A stretch of 64,000 nucleotides of DNA from Aestuariibaculum marinum. Lineage in GTDB: Bacteria > Bacteroidota > Bacteroidia > Flavobacteriales > Flavobacteriaceae. The notes beneath the pieces were generated by a model that saw only the letters and a program-made list of their open reading frames with translations, did not search any database and was not told where the DNA came from. Numbering within the stretch: position 1 is the stretch's first letter; the number at the start of each line of letters is the position of its first letter. Positions 1-8,488 of this stretch are shown here, piece after piece. Where the stretch lies: NCBI RefSeq assembly GCF_014596975.1, contig NZ_JACVXD010000004.1:186001-250000 (forward strand), read 5' to 3'. The translations under genes and the position numbers were made by a program.

Positions 1-445
1 TAAGATCGAAAATTTTGTATTTTGCAACATCTATTAACTTGTATAACGTGTTTTTAGAAGTGTAATCTCTAGCTACTAAACTTCCAAAAACAAAAGCATC
101 GGCATTTTTTACCAGAGTTTCGGCATCGCTGTGTAAATCAATTTTATCCCAGGCACAAGGATATTTTATATCGTAACTCGCCGAGCCTTTTTCGTTAAGT
201 TTTACGTGTACTTCACTCGTGTCATGGTCTGGTATAGTTTGTATACAAGTTGTATCAATACCATTTGAATTTAAATAGTCTAATAATGCATTTCCAGGAA
301 CATCATCACCCACAGCACTAATCATGGAAACGTCATTGTTTAAAGATTTTAATCTACTGGCTACATTTAAGGGGGCACCTCCAATTTTTCTATTTGAAGG
401 GAATACATCCCATAAAATTTCTCCGAAACAAACAATATTCGCCAT
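1..445 (-). CDS. PfkB-family carbohydrate kinase (fructokinase-like), partial
   Basis: The reverse strand from the ATG at 445 encodes MANIVCFGEILWDVFPSNRK, followed by IGGAPLNVASRL and AVGDDVPGNALLDYL. These are the N-terminal substrate-binding motifs of PfkB/ribokinase-fold sugar kinases (GE.LWD, GGAP.NVA, G.D..G). The gene runs off the left edge, so the C-terminal ATP-binding and catalytic GAGD motif is not visible. A purine-rich stretch ggagacttt lies just upstream of the ATG. It is the third gene in a leftward series after the LacI-type regulator and a small unknown gene, so it probably belongs to the same sugar-use locus. The family phosphorylates fructose or related sugars in the cytoplasm; the exact sugar is not decidable here. 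Confidence 0.85.
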   Translation of the reverse strand, partial: MANIVCFGEILWDVFPSNRKIGGAPLNVASRLKSLNNDVSMISAVGDDVPGNALLDYLNSNGIDTTCIQTIPDHDTSEVHVKLNEKGSASYDIKYPCAWDKIDLHSDAETLVKNADAFVFGSLVARDYTSKNTLYKLIDVAKYKIFDL

Positions 446-549
446 AGCTAAAGTCTCCTAATTTAATGCTTAAACAGTAAAGCTAATAAAATAGTATTTA
501 ACTATGAAATGGTAGTGGAAGCAAATTAATAAAAATCTAAACCGTCCAA

Positions 550-939
<390 letters not shown>

Positions 940-1983
940 CTATTGATTTAAGTAGGAGTTATAGTTTTCTGAATTTATAATATCTATGGGTAACAACTTT
1001 TCTTCGGCAATTGGCTTGTCAAACAAGAAATGCTCTGCTAATTGACTCAATCCGAGATAAATTTGTTGTTTTGGATTTTGATGAATTAGGAAATCAATAG
1101 CACCACTATTTAGGTAACTGATGTTTTTTTCCAGTAAGTCGTAACCAATAATCTTAATCGATAAATCAGGAAAATTTTCGATGATTTTTGCCACTTTGTA
1201 TGTTTTTGAGGTGGTTACGAAAATACCAGAAATGTTCGTTGATGAATTTATAGCATCGAAAAGGGTTTTATATTCATTCGACTCAATAGAATTACAGGTT
1301 TTTAAGTTGTAATCACTAGTCAGTAGATTTTCAAAATAATCTCTAAATCCTTTTTCTTTTTGTTGCATGAAGGATGCGTTATGAAAAAACTCATCAAGAT
1401 GTGCAATAATAATCTCAGAATCTTTTGGGGTAATCATTTCCATCAAACGAGCTGCTATTCTACCACTTTGCATCAAATCTTGACCTACAAAATTAGTAAT
1501 GTCTTCACTTCCTATTCTATTGTTTATAATGCTTACTAAAATGTTAGCTTCACTGTAGGCGGTTATAGATTTTTTTGCTTCGTTATAAAATAAGGGAGCC
1601 ATAATTACGGCGTCGGGGTTTATTTCGAGAACCTTAGTGTTGACTTCTAAAAAAGAAGCGGTACTCGTTGGGTCGAAGAGATGTGTGTCGATAGTGATGC
1701 CTAACGACTTGTATTCATTAAAGGCTTGGTCTATACCTTTTTTGCATGGTTGCCAGTACGGGTCTATATCCGGGTTTGGAAGCAGTGCGCAAATAATATA
1801 GTCCTTGTTGTTTTTTAAACTTCTAGCCATAAGATTAGGCTGGTAGTCAATTTCAGCAAGAACTTTATTTACTTTTTCTAAAGCTTTTTCCGATACTTTA
1901 CCGCGTTTGTGAATAACCCGGTCTACAGTTCCTTTTGATACGCCTGCTAATTGAGCAATGTCTTTAATGGTATATTTTTTCAT
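940..1983 (-). CDS. LacI-family transcriptional regulator
   Basis: About 347 residues. The N-terminus MKKYTIKDIAQLAGVSKGTV is a canonical LacI helix-turn-helix (DIA..AGVS.GTV.R), followed by the hinge-helix region (KVLAEIDYQPNLMARSLK) and a periplasmic-binding-protein-like effector domain. The open frame extends 19 codons further upstream to 2040, but family alignment places the start at the internal ATG at 1983. A Bacteroidota-type -7 box (TATATTTG, 1989-1996) ends only 5 bp before this ATG, so the message may be nearly leaderless. The gene diverges from the nucleotidyltransferase-kinase-symporter-NagB operon, and a pair of palindromes at 2026-2061 are probable binding sites. It likely represses that operon in response to an amino sugar or its phosphate. 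Family confidence is high; the effector is unknown. Confidence 0.93.
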   Translation of the reverse strand: MKKYTIKDIAQLAGVSKGTVDRVIHKRGKVSEKALEKVNKVLAEIDYQPNLMARSLKNNKDYIICALLPNPDIDPYWQPCKKGIDQAFNEYKSLGITIDTHLFDPTSTASFLEVNTKVLEINPDAVIMAPLFYNEAKKSITAYSEANILVSIINNRIGSEDITNFVGQDLMQSGRIAARLMEMITPKDSEIIIAHLDEFFHNASFMQQKEKGFRDYFENLLTSDYNLKTCNSIESNEYKTLFDAINSSTNISGIFVTTSKTYKVAKIIENFPDLSIKIIGYDLLEKNISYLNSGAIDFLIHQNPKQQIYLGLSQLAEHFLFDKPIAEEKLLPIDIINSENYNSYLNQ

Positions 1984-1988
1984 TACTA

Positions 1989-1996
1989 CAAATATA
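1989..1996 (-). promoter_or_regulatory. Putative Bacteroidota -7 box for the lacI-type gene
   Basis: Reverse-strand TATATTTG matches TAnnTTTG exactly and ends 5 bp before the ATG at 1983. Transcription would begin at or next to the start codon, giving a leaderless or near-leaderless mRNA. No convincing -33 TTTG was found at the usual spacing, so confidence is moderate. Confidence 0.5.
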
Positions 1997-2025
1997 GAAT
2001 AAAAGTTGAATTGTTTCACATAAAG

Positions 2026-2061
2026 TGTGCTCGAACACAAAATAAAATGTTGTCGAGCACA
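2026..2061. promoter_or_regulatory. Tandem LacI-type operators (two TGTnnTCGAnnACA palindromes)
   Basis: Two 14-bp near-palindromes, 2026-2039 (TGTGCTCGAACACA) and 2048-2061 (TGTTGTCGAGCACA), share TGTnnTCGAnnACA with the central TCGA characteristic of many LacI-family operators. Their centres are 22 bp apart, about two helical turns, so bound dimers would lie on one face of the DNA. They lie between the regulator and the operon it faces, 43 bp and more upstream of the regulator ATG. The outer halves also form a longer inverted repeat (TGTGCTCGA / TCGAGCACA). Assignment to the adjacent LacI protein is inferred from position. Confidence 0.7.
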
Positions 2062-2100
2062 TTTTTTGTGTTTTTTCTTTTTTATTTAAAACTTAATCTA

Positions 2101-2108
2101 TACTTTCG
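2101..2108 (+). promoter_or_regulatory. Candidate -7 box for the amino-sugar operon
   Basis: TACTTTCG differs from TAnnTTTG at one position and lies 40-47 bp downstream of the operator pair and about 120 bp upstream of the nucleotidyltransferase ATG at 2230. It is the best candidate in the gap. The long leader (about 115 nt) shows no recognised riboswitch. Confidence 0.4.
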
Positions 2109-2229
2109 CAAAGTTGACAGTTGAAAACCAATTAAACAACCGAATGTTTCTTACATCTAGTTGCTTGTAGGTCAATTATTTGACTGGTTGTTGGAGCTAG
2201 AGTTTAAAATCTGAATAATTAAATAAAAC

Positions 2230-3132
2230 ATGGAAAAGCCAACCTTAGTAGTATTAGCAGCAGGAATGGGAAGTCGATATGGCGGCCTTAAGCAGATAGA
2301 CTCGTTTACGCCTCAGGGAGATACAATTATAGATTTTTCTATTTATGATGCTTTAAGAGCTGGTTTCGGAAAGTTTGTTTTTATAATTAGAAAAAGTTTT
2401 GAGGCTGAGTTTAAAGAAATCTTCAATAAAAAACTGGAAGGTAAAGCCGAAGTAGATTATGTGTATCAGGAGTTAGATTGCGTGCCTGAGGCTTATATAA
2501 ATCCAGAGCGTACAAAACCATGGGGTACTGGGCATGCACTATTAATGGCGAAAGATGCTGTTAAAGAGAATTTTGCGATTATTAATGCAGATGACTTTTA
2601 CAGTAGAGAGGCTTTTGAAAGTATGGCAAAAGCTTTAATTGAAACAGATAAAAACTCTTATAATTTTAAAACCATGGCCTACTTGCTGAAAAATACAGTT
2701 TCAGATCATGGGTATGTGTCTAGAGGGGAGTGTCAAGTAGATGAAAATGGTTTTTTAGTAGATGTGACTGAACGCACACATATTGAAAAAATTGATGGTA
2801 AATTAATGCGTAAGGACGACCATGGTGAATTTATTTCAATTGATCCGGATACTGTTGTTTCTATGAACTTTTGGGGTTTTACACCAAAATGTTTTGAGTT
2901 TGGAGAAGAGTTGTTTTTAAGCTTCCTGGAGCAAAATAAAGAAAACTTGAAGGCGGAATTTTATTTGCCAACCATAGTCAATGAAATTCTAAAATCAGGA
3001 AAAGCTTCAGTAGAAGTATTAAAGTCTGAAGCGAAATGGTTTGGGGTGACTTATAAGGAAGATAAAGCCATTGTGCAAGCTGCTATAGAAGCGTTGAAAG
3101 CTGCTGAAGTTTACCCTGAAAATTTATGGTAA
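2230..3132 (+). CDS. Sugar-phosphate nucleotidyltransferase
   Basis: A 300-residue GT-A-fold nucleotidyltransferase. The N-terminus VVLAAGMGSRYGGLKQIDSF carries the G-x-G-x-R...K nucleotide-binding signature of sugar-1-phosphate nucleotidylyltransferases. GTGHALLMA (about 98-106) and AIINADDFY (about 117-125) are the substrate-binding and metal-binding (D-D) motifs. It is first in a rightward operon, 1 bp from the kinase gene. In related Bacteroidota clusters this pair resembles an anomeric sugar kinase followed by a pyrophosphorylase, so the pair may convert a hexosamine to an NDP-sugar. Family is clear; whether the product is UDP-GlcNAc, UDP-GalNAc or another NDP-sugar cannot be told from sequence. 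Confidence 0.88.
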   Translation: MEKPTLVVLAAGMGSRYGGLKQIDSFTPQGDTIIDFSIYDALRAGFGKFVFIIRKSFEAEFKEIFNKKLEGKAEVDYVYQELDCVPEAYINPERTKPWGTGHALLMAKDAVKENFAIINADDFYSREAFESMAKALIETDKNSYNFKTMAYLLKNTVSDHGYVSRGECQVDENGFLVDVTERTHIEKIDGKLMRKDDHGEFISIDPDTVVSMNFWGFTPKCFEFGEELFLSFLEQNKENLKAEFYLPTIVNEILKSGKASVEVLKSEAKWFGVTYKEDKAIVQAAIEALKAAEVYPENLW

Positions 3133-3133
3133 T

Positions 3134-4222
3134 ATGAATCAGGAAGCGCTAAAACATATTTTTGATCAGTTTCAGCATGAAAGCGAATTTAGTTCGTTTT
3201 CAGAGTTGGCTTCTGGACATATAAATGATACGTATTTAATTAAAACGGTAGATAGGCCGCATTATGTGCTTCAGCGTATAAATCATGGTGTTTTTCCAGA
3301 TGTACCTGGTTTGATTAATAATAAAGTGAGTGTAAGTGCACATTTAAAAACAAAGGTGTCACATTTACCAAAAGCAGAACAGGAACGTCGTGTATTGTCT
3401 TTTATCTCTACGGTTGACGGAAAACAATTTTACGAAGATGTTCCAACGGGGTATTGGAACTTAACACAATTTATTGATGATAGTGTCACTTTTGAGCGCG
3501 TTGTTGATGATGAAATCGCTTATGAAGGAGGGAAGTTATTTGGAGAGTTTTTAAATCAGACAGGTGACTTTAAGGTTAATGATTTGATTGAAGTTATTCC
3601 GAATTTTCACGATATGTCATTTCGTTATAACCAATTCGATGAAGCTTTACAAGGCGCATCTGCCGAGAGAAAAGCAGAAGCGAAAGATTGTATTGCGTTG
3701 GTTGAAGCGTCAAGAGAGGAAATGCATATTCTGCAAATGTTGAAAGAATCTGGAGCTATTCCAACCCGGGTAACACATAACGATACTAAGATTTCAAATG
3801 CCTTATTCGATAAGAATAACAAAGGACTTTGTGTGATTGATACCGATACGGTAATGCCGGGTATTATTCACTACGATTTTGGAGATGCGATTAGAACCAT
3901 TTGTAATACAGCAGCAGAAGATGAAACCGATTTAGATCTGGTGAATTTTAATATTGATTATTACAAATCTTACGTTAAAGGGTTTTTAGAAACCGTAGGT
4001 GAATCGCTAACACCAACCGAGTTGGAGTATTTACCATTAGGAGCAAAAAGTATTATTTTTATTATGGGATTGAGGTTTTTAACCGATTTCCTAAACGACG
4101 ATATTTATTATAAAGCGGCTTATAGTCATCATAATTTAGACCGAGCCAAAAATCAATTTAAACTATTAGAGAGTTATGCAAATCAGTATGATGAAGTAAA
4201 ACAGATTACGAAATTGGCATAA
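3134..4222 (+). CDS. Aminoglycoside-phosphotransferase-fold sugar kinase (NahK-like)
   Basis: A 362-residue kinase of the APH/choline-kinase fold. The catalytic Brenner motif is THNDTKISNALFD (about 214-226) and the metal-binding segment is VIDTDTVMPG with D-x-D. The N-terminus (SGHINDTYLI) is the phosphate-loop-like strand seen in N-acetylhexosamine 1-kinase (NahK). NahK makes GlcNAc-1-P or GalNAc-1-P from the free sugar. The gene starts 1 bp after the stop of the nucleotidyltransferase, implying translational coupling and successive steps. NahK-like is my best reading; related kinases act on other sugars, so substrate is inference. Confidence 0.8.
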   Translation: MNQEALKHIFDQFQHESEFSSFSELASGHINDTYLIKTVDRPHYVLQRINHGVFPDVPGLINNKVSVSAHLKTKVSHLPKAEQERRVLSFISTVDGKQFYEDVPTGYWNLTQFIDDSVTFERVVDDEIAYEGGKLFGEFLNQTGDFKVNDLIEVIPNFHDMSFRYNQFDEALQGASAERKAEAKDCIALVEASREEMHILQMLKESGAIPTRVTHNDTKISNALFDKNNKGLCVIDTDTVMPGIIHYDFGDAIRTICNTAAEDETDLDLVNFNIDYYKSYVKGFLETVGESLTPTELEYLPLGAKSIIFIMGLRFLTDFLNDDIYYKAAYSHHNLDRAKNQFKLLESYANQYDEVKQITKLA

Positions 4223-4268
4223 GACAAAATACTAACAAAACGAAAATATTAACTAATAACATACGCGC

Positions 4269-6083
4269 ATGGTATCATTAAGTCCATTAGATTACACGTT
4301 AATCATCATTTTTTTCTCGTTAACCTTAGGTATCGGGATTTGGGTGTCTAAGAAGTCCGGAAAAAACTCATCAGAATTCTTTTTATCTGGCCGAAGTATG
4401 CCTTGGTGGTTATTGGGGGTATCTATGGTAGCAACGACCTTTTCAACAGATACACCTAACTTGGTAACCGATATTGTAAGAACACATGGTGTGTCAGGAA
4501 ACTGGGTGTGGTGGGCATTCCTATTAACAGGTTTGTTGACCGTGTTTGTATATGCAAAACTTTGGCGTAAATCTAACGTGAATACCGATTTAGAATTTTA
4601 TGAATTGCGCTACGGCGGAAAACCGGCTTCGTTTTTAAGAAAGTTCAGGGCCGTGTATTTAGGTGTTATTTTTAATGTGATTACCATGTCGGCAGTAACT
4701 CTGGCGGCCATAAAAATAGGAGGCATTATGTTAGGGTTAGAGCCTTGGCAAACCGTAATTAGTGCAGGGATTATAACGGTAACTTTTAGTGCACTTGGTG
4801 GATTTAAAGGTGTTATTTATACCGATTTTTTATTGTTTTTTGTGGCAATGGGTGGTGCTATAGGAGCAGCTTATTACTTGGTGAATTTGCCGGAAGTAGG
4901 TGGTGTAGCAGCAATGATTACCAATGAGCATGTGGCCGATAAATTATCAATATTACCAGATTTTAGTGATACAGAATCTTTAATTACTCTACTGATTATT
5001 CCGTTAGCGGTGCAGTGGTGGAGTTCATGGTACCCAGGAGCAGAGCCAGGAGGTGGAGGTTATATCGCGCAACGTATGTTGGCAGCCAAAGATGAAAATC
5101 ATGCAATTGGAGCCACATTCTTTTTCAATATTATGCATTATGCTTTACGCCCTTGGCCGTGGATAATAGTCGCACTGGCTTCGTTAGTGGTTTTTCCGGA
5201 TTTAGCGAGTATTCAAGAAGCATTCCCAAGTATTGCAGATGATAAATTAGGACATGATTTAGCCTATTCAGCAATGTTAACCAAACTACCAAGCGGATTA
5301 TTAGGGTTGGTGTTAGCATCATTAATAGCTGCCTACATGAGTACTATTTCAACGCAATTAAACTGGGGGTCATCATATATTGTTTTCGATTTCTATAAAG
5401 AACAAATCAACCCTGAAGCTTCAGAAAAGCGTTTGGTTGCTGTAGGTAGAATTTCAACAATTGTCTTGATGGTGTTTAGTGCATTATTAGCATTGTTGCT
5501 TCAAAATGCATTACAGTTATTCGAAGTATTGTTAGTGTTTGGTGCGGGTACAGGATTGATCTTTATTTTACGTTGGTTCTGGTGGCGTATCAATGCATGG
5601 AGTGAGATTGCTGCAATGTTTGCTTCAGGTATTATTTCAATTATTTTAAAATTAACACCTGCCGGAGCATTCTTCTTTGCGAAAGAAACAGGTGTTTTTG
5701 AAAGCTATTTAGAATACCCGTTTGTAGTATTAATAACAACTATCATTTGGTTAGCGGCAACTTATATGACGCAGCCGGAAAGCAAAACAGTATTACAAAG
5801 TTTTTATAAAAAGATTCAACCGGGAGGACCTGGATGGTCTAAGGTGTTGCTTGATGCGAAGTCTGAGGACATAGATTTAGAAGATAATAAAGAACCTTGG
5901 TCGGTGCCAGCTGGAATTTTAGCCATGATATTAGGTTGTGCTTTAATCTATAGTGCCATGTTCGCAACAGGATATTGGATTTATGGAGAGACGACACAGG
6001 CCTTTGTAATGACCATCATTGCATTGATATCAGGAGGTTTACTGGTACGTATTTGGAAAAAAATTAAAGCAAACATATTGTAA
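4269..6083 (+). CDS. Sodium:solute symporter (SSS family)
   Basis: A 604-residue polytopic inner-membrane protein. The N-terminus (DYTLIIIFFSLTLGIGIWVSKKSGKNSSEFFLSGR region) and TFSTDTP...GVSGNWVWW are typical of SGLT-like sodium:sugar symporters, with about 12-14 hydrophobic segments visible along the chain. It sits between the kinase and NagB/PIG-L genes in the same rightward operon, so it probably imports the sugar processed by its neighbours (an amino sugar or amino-sugar oligosaccharide). The start at 4269 is a normal ATG 46 bp after the kinase. Family assignment is firm, substrate is contextual. Confidence 0.9.
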   Translation: MVSLSPLDYTLIIIFFSLTLGIGIWVSKKSGKNSSEFFLSGRSMPWWLLGVSMVATTFSTDTPNLVTDIVRTHGVSGNWVWWAFLLTGLLTVFVYAKLWRKSNVNTDLEFYELRYGGKPASFLRKFRAVYLGVIFNVITMSAVTLAAIKIGGIMLGLEPWQTVISAGIITVTFSALGGFKGVIYTDFLLFFVAMGGAIGAAYYLVNLPEVGGVAAMITNEHVADKLSILPDFSDTESLITLLIIPLAVQWWSSWYPGAEPGGGGYIAQRMLAAKDENHAIGATFFFNIMHYALRPWPWIIVALASLVVFPDLASIQEAFPSIADDKLGHDLAYSAMLTKLPSGLLGLVLASLIAAYMSTISTQLNWGSSYIVFDFYKEQINPEASEKRLVAVGRISTIVLMVFSALLALLLQNALQLFEVLLVFGAGTGLIFILRWFWWRINAWSEIAAMFASGIISIILKLTPAGAFFFAKETGVFESYLEYPFVVLITTIIWLAATYMTQPESKTVLQSFYKKIQPGGPGWSKVLLDAKSEDIDLEDNKEPWSVPAGILAMILGCALIYSAMFATGYWIYGETTQAFVMTIIALISGGLLVRIWKKIKANIL

Positions 6084-6114
6084 GGATTAAACAAGATTAA
6101 AAAGGAGATAGGTT

Positions 6115-8043
6115 ATGATTAAAAGTAGTGCAGATAAAGCGACAGGTTTTGAAAAACGTTTTGAAAACGTTGATACTGTAGTTTTTGAAGATTCATTAGC
6201 AGCATCAAAAGCAGTAGCAAAAGAGATTGCAGAGCTTATAAAGCAAAAGCAATCTAAAAATGAAAATTGTATTTTAGGATTGGCTACAGGGTCAACTCCA
6301 AAAGGCTTATATGCTGAACTTGTGCGCTTACACAAGGAGGAAGGTTTAAGCTTTAAAAATGTAATTAGCTTTAATCTGGATGAATATTATCCAATGGAGC
6401 CGGATTCAGTGCATAGTTATGTGCGTTTTATGAATGAATTGCTTTTTAATCAAGTAGATATCTTACCAGAAAATGTTCATATTCCAGATGGGACCTTATC
6501 GAAAGAAGAAATCTCTGCATATTGTAATGCTTACGAAGCTAAAATTGAAGCTTTAGGCGGTATCGATTTGCAAATATTAGGTATTGGTGGTAATGGGCAT
6601 ATCGGATTTAACGAATCAGGATCTTTACAAAACTCAAAAACGAGATTAGTTGCTTTAGATCATATCACACGTGTGGCGGCAAGTAAAGATTTTGGTGGAT
6701 TAGATAAAACACCAAGGACAGCGATTACGCTTGGAGTTAAGAAAATTATGGAAGCTAAGCGCGTGGTGTTAATGGCTTGGGGTGAAGGTAAATCTAACAT
6801 CATCAAAGCTTCGGTTGAAGGACCTGTAACTAATCAGGTTCCGGCATCATTCTTACAGGAACACCGAAATGCAACTTTTGTAATTGATAAGAGTGCATCT
6901 TCAAAATTAACTCGAATAGATACGCCATGGTTAGTAGAGAAAGTAGAGTGGACCGATAAGATGGCGAGAAAGGCTGTATTAGGATTGGCCTTAAGCTTAA
7001 AGAAACCTATTTTAATGCTTACCGATGCCGATTATATCGAAAACGGAATGAGCGACTTATTAGCCGATTCAGGACCTGCGTACGATATCAATATTAACAT
7101 CTTCAATAAAGTACAGCAAACGATTACCGGATGGCCAGGTGGAAAACCAAATGCCGATGATAGTAAGCGTCCGGAGCGTGCGGAGCCAGCAAGAAAACGT
7201 GTTTTAATTTTCAGTCCACACCCAGATGATGATATCATTAGTATGGGAGGAACGTTTAAACGTTTACAAGAGCAAGGGCATGATGTGCATGTAGCATATC
7301 AGACCTCAGGGAACATTGCAGTGGCAGATGATGAAGCCTTACGTTTTGCGGCTTTCGTATGCGATTACAATGAGAAATTTGGTATTGAAAGTCCAGAAGC
7401 AAATGCTATTTACGAAAAGGCAATCGACTTTTTAAAGAATAAAAAAGATAGTGAAATTGATATTCCGGAGGTGCGTTACATTAAAGGAATTATTAGAAAA
7501 GGTGAAGCTCGAGCGACATCGCATTTTGTCGGATTGAAAGATGAAAATATCCATTTTATGGAATTACCGTTCTACGAAACGGGGACTATAGAAAAGAAAC
7601 CAATAGGTGAAGAAGATATCAAAATCACTATGGAGCTTATCGAGAAAGTTCAGCCGCATCAAATTTATGCAGCAGGAGATTTAGCCGATCCACATGGAAC
7701 ACATAAAGTGTGTTTAGATGCGATTTTCGAATCGGTAAAACGATTAAAAGAAAAACCATTTATGAGTGACTGTTGGGTGTGGTTATATCGTGGTGCATGG
7801 CAAGAATGGGGGATTGATGAAATTGAAATGGCTGTACCAATGAGTCCAGGACAGGTATTAGAAAAACGTCATGGAATCTTTAAACACCAGTCTCAAAAAG
7901 ATGGTGTTGTATTCCAAGGAAGTGATAGCAGAGAGTTCTGGCAACGTGCAGAAGATAGAAATAGAGAAACTGCAGAATTATACCATCAGTTAGGTTTAGC
8001 GCATTATGCAGCTATGGAAGCCTTTGTAAGATGGATATTCTAA
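6115..8043 (+). CDS. nagB: Glucosamine-6-phosphate deaminase fused to PIG-L deacetylase domain
   Basis: A 642-residue two-domain protein. Residues about 15-270 are an NagB deaminase: SFNLDEYYPM, GIGGNGHIGFNESGS, then ITLGVKKIMEAKRVVLMAWG. NagB converts glucosamine-6-P to fructose-6-P plus ammonia. Residues about 358-640 are a PIG-L/LmbE-type deacetylase: SPHPDDD (zinc-binding H369, D371, D372) and DPHGTH (H527, H530). This fused architecture occurs in Bacteroidota and is about 2.4 times the length of a stand-alone NagB. With no NagA in the window, the PIG-L half could supply the preceding N-deacetylation; this is inference. It lies 31 bp after the symporter gene in the same operon. Confidence 0.92.
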   Translation: MIKSSADKATGFEKRFENVDTVVFEDSLAASKAVAKEIAELIKQKQSKNENCILGLATGSTPKGLYAELVRLHKEEGLSFKNVISFNLDEYYPMEPDSVHSYVRFMNELLFNQVDILPENVHIPDGTLSKEEISAYCNAYEAKIEALGGIDLQILGIGGNGHIGFNESGSLQNSKTRLVALDHITRVAASKDFGGLDKTPRTAITLGVKKIMEAKRVVLMAWGEGKSNIIKASVEGPVTNQVPASFLQEHRNATFVIDKSASSKLTRIDTPWLVEKVEWTDKMARKAVLGLALSLKKPILMLTDADYIENGMSDLLADSGPAYDININIFNKVQQTITGWPGGKPNADDSKRPERAEPARKRVLIFSPHPDDDIISMGGTFKRLQEQGHDVHVAYQTSGNIAVADDEALRFAAFVCDYNEKFGIESPEANAIYEKAIDFLKNKKDSEIDIPEVRYIKGIIRKGEARATSHFVGLKDENIHFMELPFYETGTIEKKPIGEEDIKITMELIEKVQPHQIYAAGDLADPHGTHKVCLDAIFESVKRLKEKPFMSDCWVWLYRGAWQEWGIDEIEMAVPMSPGQVLEKRHGIFKHQSQKDGVVFQGSDSREFWQRAEDRNRETAELYHQLGLAHYAAMEAFVRWIF

Positions 8044-8055
8044 ATATATAAGTTA

Positions 8056-8388
8056 ATGTTAACATTAAAACATAACACTAAAACTAAGCCATCCAATTTC
8101 CAAATAAAGGAAATTGCATTAGTAGATAGTAAGATAGCCTATTGTCGGTTTTTAAATTGGGTTATTGGTGAATTTGATTTATTCCTTAAGAACGAAGAAT
8201 CAGAAGCATTGAAAGTGTTTTTTCCTAATGGATGGTTTAGTATTAGTTGTTTTCAGAATACTGAAAAAGAGTTAAATGTGGCATTACAAGTAGAAGGTAA
8301 GACTGAAGCGACTTGCCAAAGTATGATGAAACAAATTAAAAGCATACATAAACATATATGCGAGTTTCATGAAAACAAATCTTATTAA
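8056..8388 (+). CDS. Hypothetical protein, 110 aa
   Basis: A small soluble protein of 110 residues with no signal peptide or membrane segment. A recognisable motif is absent. The gene starts 12 bp after the NagB/PIG-L stop and so is probably cotranscribed with the amino-sugar operon. The start could also lie at internal codons, but the first ATG gives the tightest spacing. I do not recognise its family. Confidence 0.6.
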   Translation: MLTLKHNTKTKPSNFQIKEIALVDSKIAYCRFLNWVIGEFDLFLKNEESEALKVFFPNGWFSISCFQNTEKELNVALQVEGKTEATCQSMMKQIKSIHKHICEFHENKSY

Positions 8389-8488
8389 GAGAATAAACTA
8401 AATTTACATTCACAATTTTAGCAGGTAGCAGAAATTAAATTTTGAGGCTCCTTTAAAAAATTTACCTCGATTATCGAGTAAAAATACA

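Noticed and set aside
1984-2040. N-terminal extension of the LacI-type gene to 2040
   Set aside because: The helix-turn-helix starts right after the ATG at 1983, and the -7 box lies inside the extension.
4269-8043. Polysaccharide utilisation locus with SusC/SusD
   Set aside because: No SusC, SusD or SusE-like genes; uptake is by an SSS symporter.
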